Shown: positions 43,523 to 47,358 of the stretch, one piece after another
Layout of the letters: every line of letters begins with the position of its first letter
How positions within the stretch are numbered: position 1 is the stretch's first letter
Assembly: GCF_014199205.1 (NCBI RefSeq)
Contig: NZ_JACIJD010000026.1
Location: 1 to 47,358 of the forward strand
Origin: Muricoccus pecuniae
GTDB taxonomy: Bacteria > Pseudomonadota > Alphaproteobacteria > Acetobacterales > Acetobacteraceae
Direction of reading: 5' to 3'
DNA: 47,358 bases
The notes under the pieces: model-generated
What the model saw: the letters and a program-made list of their open reading frames with translations, nothing else
Told to the model about the DNA's origin: nothing
Database searches by the model: none
Program-made: the position numbers and the translations under genes

Positions 43523-44260
43523 ATGAGCCTGACCGCCTCGCCCAGCAGCGGCAGGCCCTATGGCCTGGCCTGGGTATGCCGGGTCTGGCGCGCAGCCCGG
43601 GCCACTGTCTATCGCCATCGCTTGCCGCCCCGGACGGAGCCGCCCAGGCGACGTGGCCCGGTCGGGTCCATGCCGGATCCCGAGTTGGTCGAGGCGATCC
43701 GGGCTGTCCTTGTGGCCTCCCCCTTCCACGGCGAGGGGCACCGGAAGGTCTGGGCGAGGCTGCGCCTGCAGGGCGTTCGAACCTCCAAGGCCCGGGTGCT
43801 GCGGCTGATGCGCGAGCACGACCTGCTCGCCCCTTCCCGGGTCGGCAGCCCCCGAGGCCCGCGCAACCACGACGGCACCATCCTCCCTGACGCGGTGGAC
43901 ACCATCTGGGGCACGGACATGACCACCACCTGGACCGGCGAGGGCCAGGCGGCGGTGTTCGTCGCCGTCGATCACCACAGCGCCGGGTGCGTCGGCCTCC
44001 ACGCTGCCCGGCGCGGCACCCGCTTCGAGGCCCTCGAGCCTCTCAGGCAGGGCGTGCGCCAGCACTTCGGCGGCTTCACCAAGGGCATCGCGGCGGGCCT
44101 CGCTCTGCGCCATGACCATGGCTCGCAGTACATGTCCGACGCTTTCCAAGGCGAGCTGGAGTTCCTCGGCATCGAGAGCTCGCCCGCCTTCGTCCGGGCG
44201 CCCGAGGGGAATGGCTGCGCCGAGCGCTTCATCCGTACTCTGAAGGAGAACCTCCTTCTG
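43523..44260 (+). pseudogene. IS3-A orfB, interrupted near its 3' end (continues at 45636)
   Basis: ATG 43523 overlaps the orfA stop. It holds the IS3 HTH_21-like region (GEGHRKVWARLRLQGVRTSK) and the DDE core: TIWGTDMTTTWTGEGQAAV (Asp), ALRHDHGSQYMSDAFQ (Asp) and APEGNGCAERFIRTLKENLL (Glu). At LL the IS1111-like element is inserted. The tail WVRTFDTVEQLRQALLEF and YNSTWLIERHGFRTPDAV is found at 45636-45791 in frame. Apart from the insertion the gene seems undamaged. Confidence 0.92.
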
Positions 44261-44263
44261 TAA

Positions 44264-44498
44264 TCGGGCCGTTTCGGTCAACTCCTTCCTGTTGGTGTCA
44301 CGTCACGGGGCCCTTGCTTCTGTCCGTGGTCAGCGCAGCGGCCGCCACACGATGTGGTCCTGAGGAACGGGTGAGCCGATCTGTGGGGCGTGCTCATCGG
44401 CACTGAGGTTCTCACGGCTTCACCCGATCCGTCGTCCCCGTGACGGGACCTCGATGGGGCGGGCCTCGGGCCCGCCCCTGATCTCTCCTCCTTCGACG
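44264..44498 (-). ncRNA. Candidate bridge/seek RNA region of the IS1111-like element
   Basis: The non-coding end downstream of the transposase is where IS1111-group elements encode the guide RNA that pairs with donor and target. The stretch has several short inverted repeats and no open frame. No RNA fold or guide loops could be verified by eye, so this is placed by family knowledge. Confidence 0.4.
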
Positions 44499-45533
44499 CT
44501 ACGCGGCAGCCGTCGCCTGCTCGCGGCCCCACCGGAACTCGGTGCCGTCCACCCACATCGCGTGCAGCACGACGGCCAACTTCCGAGCCAGCGCTACCTT
44601 CGCCTTTGCCATTCCCCGGCGGCTCGCAATGCGCATCGCCCAGGCTTTGAGGGAGGAGAAGCGCGCCACGCGCGTGAGCATCGCGTTCGCTGCCTCAAAC
44701 AGCATGCAGCGCACCATGGCATCCCCAGCCTTGCAGATGCGCCCTGTCCGGTCTGTCTCGCCCGACTGGTACTTGCGCGGGGTCAGGCCGAAGTGCGCGC
44801 CCACGTCCTTTGAGCATCGGAACCGCGCTGGGTCGTCCACCCCCGACGTGAAGGTGATGGCAACAACCGCCCCCACCCCCGGCACTGTCATGAGCCGGCG
44901 GCAGACATCATCCGTACGCACCACCCGCAGGAGATCGCGGTGCAGGTTCGCGTACTCGGCCCTCAACGCCTGGCGTGCCCTCAGCATCGGCTCCATCACC
45001 CTCTCCAGGGTGGATTGGCCAGCCACCAGTTCGCGGATGCGCCGCTCGAACCCTGCCGTGCCGACCGGACCCACCTTCAGCCCAAAGCCCCGGAGCAGGC
45101 CACGAATGGTTCCCTCGAGGTCGAGCAGCTTGGTCTGGATCTGCTTGCGGGCGGTCAGCAGCCGAGCCTCCTGCGCCGGCACGGCCTTGACGTGGACCGG
45201 CCGGAACCAGCCCAGACGGATCAGCTGCGCGATGCCGCGGGCGTCGTTGCGGTCAGTCTTCACCCGCATGGCCGAGAGCGCCGCCTTCACGTGCCGGGTC
45301 TCGACGAGGATCGCCGGCAACCCTGCCCGTACCAGCCCGGCGTGGAGCCATTGCGACAACGGTCCTGCCTCCAGGCCGATGCGGATGAGGCGATGACCGC
45401 AGCCGGTCAGGAAGGCGGCGAGTTCCTCCGGCTCGCTGCCAACCTTGGCCTCCCGAACGACGCGCCCAGCTGCGTCGAGGATGCACACAGCGCTCGTCGC
45501 CAACGACACGTCGATCCCAGCGTAGTGGTCCAT
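44499..45533 (-). CDS. IS110/IS1111-family transposase (DEDD recombinase)
   Basis: 344 residues, complete, with GGAGGAGG just ahead of ATG 45533. N-terminal RuvC-like DEDD domain: YAGIDVSLATSAVCILD (Asp), GLEAGPLSQWLHA (Glu) and VKTDRNDARGIAQLIRLG (two Asp). C-terminal Tnp_20 domain: MTVPGVGAVVAITFTSGVDD, FGLTPRKYQSGETDR (the Ser in YQSG) and GRICKAGDAMVRCMLFEAAN. The following WVDGTEFRW is a typical end. These enzymes move DNA through an RNA-guided Ser/DEDD mechanism. It is the only transposase in the window that appears fully intact. Confidence 0.95.
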   Translation of the reverse strand: MDHYAGIDVSLATSAVCILDAAGRVVREAKVGSEPEELAAFLTGCGHRLIRIGLEAGPLSQWLHAGLVRAGLPAILVETRHVKAALSAMRVKTDRNDARGIAQLIRLGWFRPVHVKAVPAQEARLLTARKQIQTKLLDLEGTIRGLLRGFGLKVGPVGTAGFERRIRELVAGQSTLERVMEPMLRARQALRAEYANLHRDLLRVVRTDDVCRRLMTVPGVGAVVAITFTSGVDDPARFRCSKDVGAHFGLTPRKYQSGETDRTGRICKAGDAMVRCMLFEAANAMLTRVARFSSLKAWAMRIASRRGMAKAKVALARKLAVVLHAMWVDGTEFRWGREQATAAA

Positions 45534-45813
45534 GGTAGGTCCTCCTCCGATGCGAAGCCGTCCTGGAACTCGGCCCCTCCGTTCAGGCCGGCAGCTGCCG
45601 ACCGTAGGGGAGCCGCGGCCCGATTACCGCATCTGTGGGTCCGGACCTTCGACACCGTCGAGCAGCTCCGCCAGGCGCTCCTCGAGTTCCGCCGGAACTA
45701 CAACTCAACCTGGCTCATCGAGCGCCACGGCTTCAGAACACCGGACGCCGTCCGGCAGGATCAGCTTCCCGCCGCGGCTCTCGCCGCATAGGCTCCACTC
45801 AGGTGTCTCAACA

Positions 45814-46078
45814 ACCGCGGGCGGTACACTCGCGGCCTGTGCCGTTGCTTAGCTGAGCCTTGCCGTCTACGATGCGCAACCGAGGCCTAAAACTCCTGAA
45901 TCGTTAGGTTTACCAACATCCTGAACGGCGCCTGCTGCGTGAGATGCTGCTCGTGCTTCCGACCGAATCTTCCAATCTGGCATCCCCGGTGGGCACCGCG
46001 AGACTCGTGGGGCGGTTCTGTCTGAGCCAAGCCTTCACCATCCTGCGCTATCCACCTGTGGAAAAGGTCAGTGCATGA
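45814..46078 (+). pseudogene. Possible 3' end of the gene split by IS3-A
   Basis: After a TAG at 45905 an open frame runs RLLREMLLVLPTESS, then TARLVGRFCLSQAFTILRYP, to TGA 46076-46078, which overlaps the ATG of the MBL gene (ATGA). That overlap is typical of an operon partner, so this may be the end of the caspase-like gene or of a lost gene between. The rest of the 260-base stretch shows nothing clear. Confidence 0.3.
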
Positions 46079-47130
46079 GCGTCTTCCGTCTAACCATGCT
46101 GCCGGCCAACGAGGGCGACAGCCTAATCCTGAGCTACGGAGAGAGCGATGCCGAGGGGGCGCTCCGTCACGTCCTGATCGATGGGGGCCGCAAGGCGAGT
46201 TGGCCGCATCTGGAAAAGGCGTTAACGGCAATCAAGGATCGCGGCGAGGCAATTGAGCTGATGGTGCTCAGCCATATCGACGCCGATCATATTGACGGGC
46301 TTCTGGCCATGGCCCAGGCGACCGCGGTGCCGCTCGTTCCCAAGGCGGTATGGTACAACGGCTATGCGCAACTTGCACAGGTACCGCTCGGAGCCGGGCC
46401 TCAGGCGTACGGCTTCCCGGCGGCGGAAAGCTACAGCCTGGCGCTTGAGGAGAAGGGTTGGGACGCGAATGTCGCCTTCGGCGGTAAGCCGCTGGCCGTC
46501 GAGGGGCAACGCCAGCCGATCGACATCGCCGACCTCAGCGTCACGCTCGTCTCCCCTGATCGCGAGAAGCTCCGTGTGCTCCGCTCCGAATGGGACCAAT
46601 GGCGATCCACGCGCCCTGGAGTACGGGCACTCGCTAAACGGCCGATGCCCAAGACGCTCGATGTCGATGCCCTGAGTGCGCCCAGCAAGGAGGACACCTC
46701 GGCGCCGAACGGATCAAGCATCGCCTTCGTCGCCCGGTACAAGGGCCGAAGCGTGCTCCTCGGGGCTGACGCGCATCCCGACACTTTGCTCGCGAGCCTT
46801 GAGAGGCTCGCCGGCGAGGACGGCACATTCGCGGTGGATCTCATCAAACTACCGCATCATGGCAGCCGCGCCAATCTCACACGGGAGGTCGTCGAGAAGC
46901 TTGACTGCCGCCGCTTTGCCATCTCGACGAGCGGGGCGGTGTTCGGCCACCCCGATCCGGAGGCGATCGCGAGGCTGCTCAAGTTCGGTAAACCAGGCAT
47001 CAAGACGCTCTACTTCAACTATGCAGGCGAACGGACCACGCCATGGGGTGACGCTACGCTCAAGGAGCGCTGGAGTTACGAGTGTGTCTATCCGCCGTCC
47101 GACATGGCTCCGCTGGTAATCGACATCTAG
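46075..47130 (+). CDS. ComEC-like metallo-beta-lactamase-fold hydrolase
   Basis: 351 residues, ATG 46075 in an ATGA overlap with an upstream frame. MLPANEGDSLILSYG and HVLIDGGRK open the MBL fold. MVLSHIDADHIDGLL (about residues 62-76) is the metal site in the HxDxDH form used by ComEC-like proteins, followed later by VLLGADAHPDTL, IKLPHHGSRANLT and RRFAISTSG. There are no membrane segments, so this is the stand-alone soluble type. Such proteins occur next to caspase, trypsin and STAND genes in bacterial conflict systems and probably cleave nucleic acid or nucleotides. Together with the hydrolases left of the insertions it suggests one module split by mobile DNA. Confidence 0.85.
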   Translation: MSVFRLTMLPANEGDSLILSYGESDAEGALRHVLIDGGRKASWPHLEKALTAIKDRGEAIELMVLSHIDADHIDGLLAMAQATAVPLVPKAVWYNGYAQLAQVPLGAGPQAYGFPAAESYSLALEEKGWDANVAFGGKPLAVEGQRQPIDIADLSVTLVSPDREKLRVLRSEWDQWRSTRPGVRALAKRPMPKTLDVDALSAPSKEDTSAPNGSSIAFVARYKGRSVLLGADAHPDTLLASLERLAGEDGTFAVDLIKLPHHGSRANLTREVVEKLDCRRFAISTSGAVFGHPDPEAIARLLKFGKPGIKTLYFNYAGERTTPWGDATLKERWSYECVYPPSDMAPLVIDI

Positions 47131-47358
47131 GGGACCTTATTGCATCGACCGACGATCTGGGCACGGCGAGCCTTACGGGTAGTTCGGGTCACGCAAGTCG
47201 GGTCCACTCCGAACGCCCAAGGTCAAGCATGCGGTTCAGGACGTTTGTGGCAGTCACTACTTCGTAAGCGGTGGTTTGAGGCCGTATTGTCCTGGAGCGT
47301 GCTGACGGCGAGGTAGCGTCACGGATGGTGAGGTGACGCGATGTTGGAGCGTGTGGCT
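47131..47358. other. Right-edge region, possible start of another mobile element
   Basis: No gene that I can support. GTAAGCGGTGGTTTGAGGCC (about 47267) looks like an IS66-type terminus, and an ATG at 47341 opens a frame running off the edge, but there is too little to identify. Confidence 0.3.

Larger units (their letters stand above)
44261..45632 (-). mobile_element. Intact IS1111-like (IS110-family) element inside IS3-A orfB
   Basis: Subterminal inverted repeats TAATCGGGCCG (44261-44271) and CGGCCCGATTA (45616-45626) are perfect over 11 bp, the 7-17 bp subterminal repeats that mark the IS1111 group. The transposase is complete and on the - strand, leaving a 238-base non-coding end downstream and a 99-base end upstream. 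Removing the element restores the IS3 frame (LL to WVRTFDTV). Confidence 0.85.
40619..45813 (+). mobile_element. Outer IS3-family element (IS3-A), interrupted twice
   Basis: Terminal repeats TGATTGAGACATCC (left, 40619) and the complement of GGTGTCTCAACA (right, ending 45813) agree except for small gaps. orfA starts at 40670 and orfB at 43523. Without the inserted elements (40925-43438 and about 44261-45632) the element would be about 1.3 kb, a normal IS3 size. No target duplication is evident. Confidence 0.78.

Noticed and set aside
44690-44790. Cys instead of Ser in the GRICKAG motif of the IS1111-like transposase as a sign of inactivity
   Set aside because: That position varies in the family; the more conserved Ser of the preceding YQSG motif is present, so I do not call it inactive.
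1-47358. CRISPR array, tRNA or rRNA genes
   Set aside because: No regularly spaced repeat-spacer series, cloverleaf-type sequence or rRNA-like segment was seen; the only regular repeats are the 21-base iterons.

Overview
The window is high-GC DNA with the look of an alphaproteobacterial accessory replicon, most likely a plasmid or chromid. Gene style and protein sequences suggest Acetobacteraceae or a relative, but this is an impression and not a proof. The plasmid call rests on an iteron-type replication origin with its initiator (about 16.2-17.6 kb), an adjacent parA/centromere-binding pair (14.95-16.2 kb), the ruins of a Ti-type relaxase (11.9-13.5 kb) and dense insertion-sequence debris.

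Layout. 0-2.1 kb: start of a tyrosine-integrase-like gene running off the left edge, an excisionase-type helix-turn-helix gene, an unknown 182-residue protein and an IS630 scrap. 2.4-11.5 kb: a likely defence block, with a TPR/PD-(D/E)XK nuclease on the + strand converging on a tightly overlapping three-gene - strand operon (FAD/NAD(P)-binding protein, small middle protein, Rad50-like ABC ATPase with a CPVC hook) that I read as an ABC-three-component-type conflict system. 11.9-14.8 kb: relaxase pseudogene, the deletion scar of an Xre/RES toxin-antitoxin pair, and a PIN/ribbon-helix-helix pair. 14.8-17.7 kb: partition and replication. 17.7-22.6 kb: two related tyrosine recombinase relics, each preceded by the same 9-7-9 inverted repeat, and between them a less GC-rich two-gene module (EACC1-like small protein plus HExxH metalloprotease) and an IS5-type scrap.

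22.8-34.4 kb: a secreted-protein operon built on a giant (about 2,200-residue) multicopper oxidase resembling bacterial Mn(II) oxidases, translationally coupled to a beta-propeller-like protein, a SCO copper chaperone and a c-type cytochrome, followed by a probable lipoprotein.

34.7-36.9 kb: IS1595, IS66 and IS6 wrecks. 36.9-47.1 kb: a hydrolase island (SGNH hydrolase, patatin lipase, subtilase, truncated caspase-like protein, ComEC-like metallo-beta-lactamase protein) split by a nested set of insertion sequences: an outer IS3 element holding a second IS3 (4-bp target duplication GATG), which holds an IS110-type element, plus an intact IS1111-like element in the outer orfB. I infer that the hydrolases are the remains of one conflict system. 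Many mobile genes carry frameshifts, so the region looks like a decaying landing zone around intact defence and metal-oxidation cargo.
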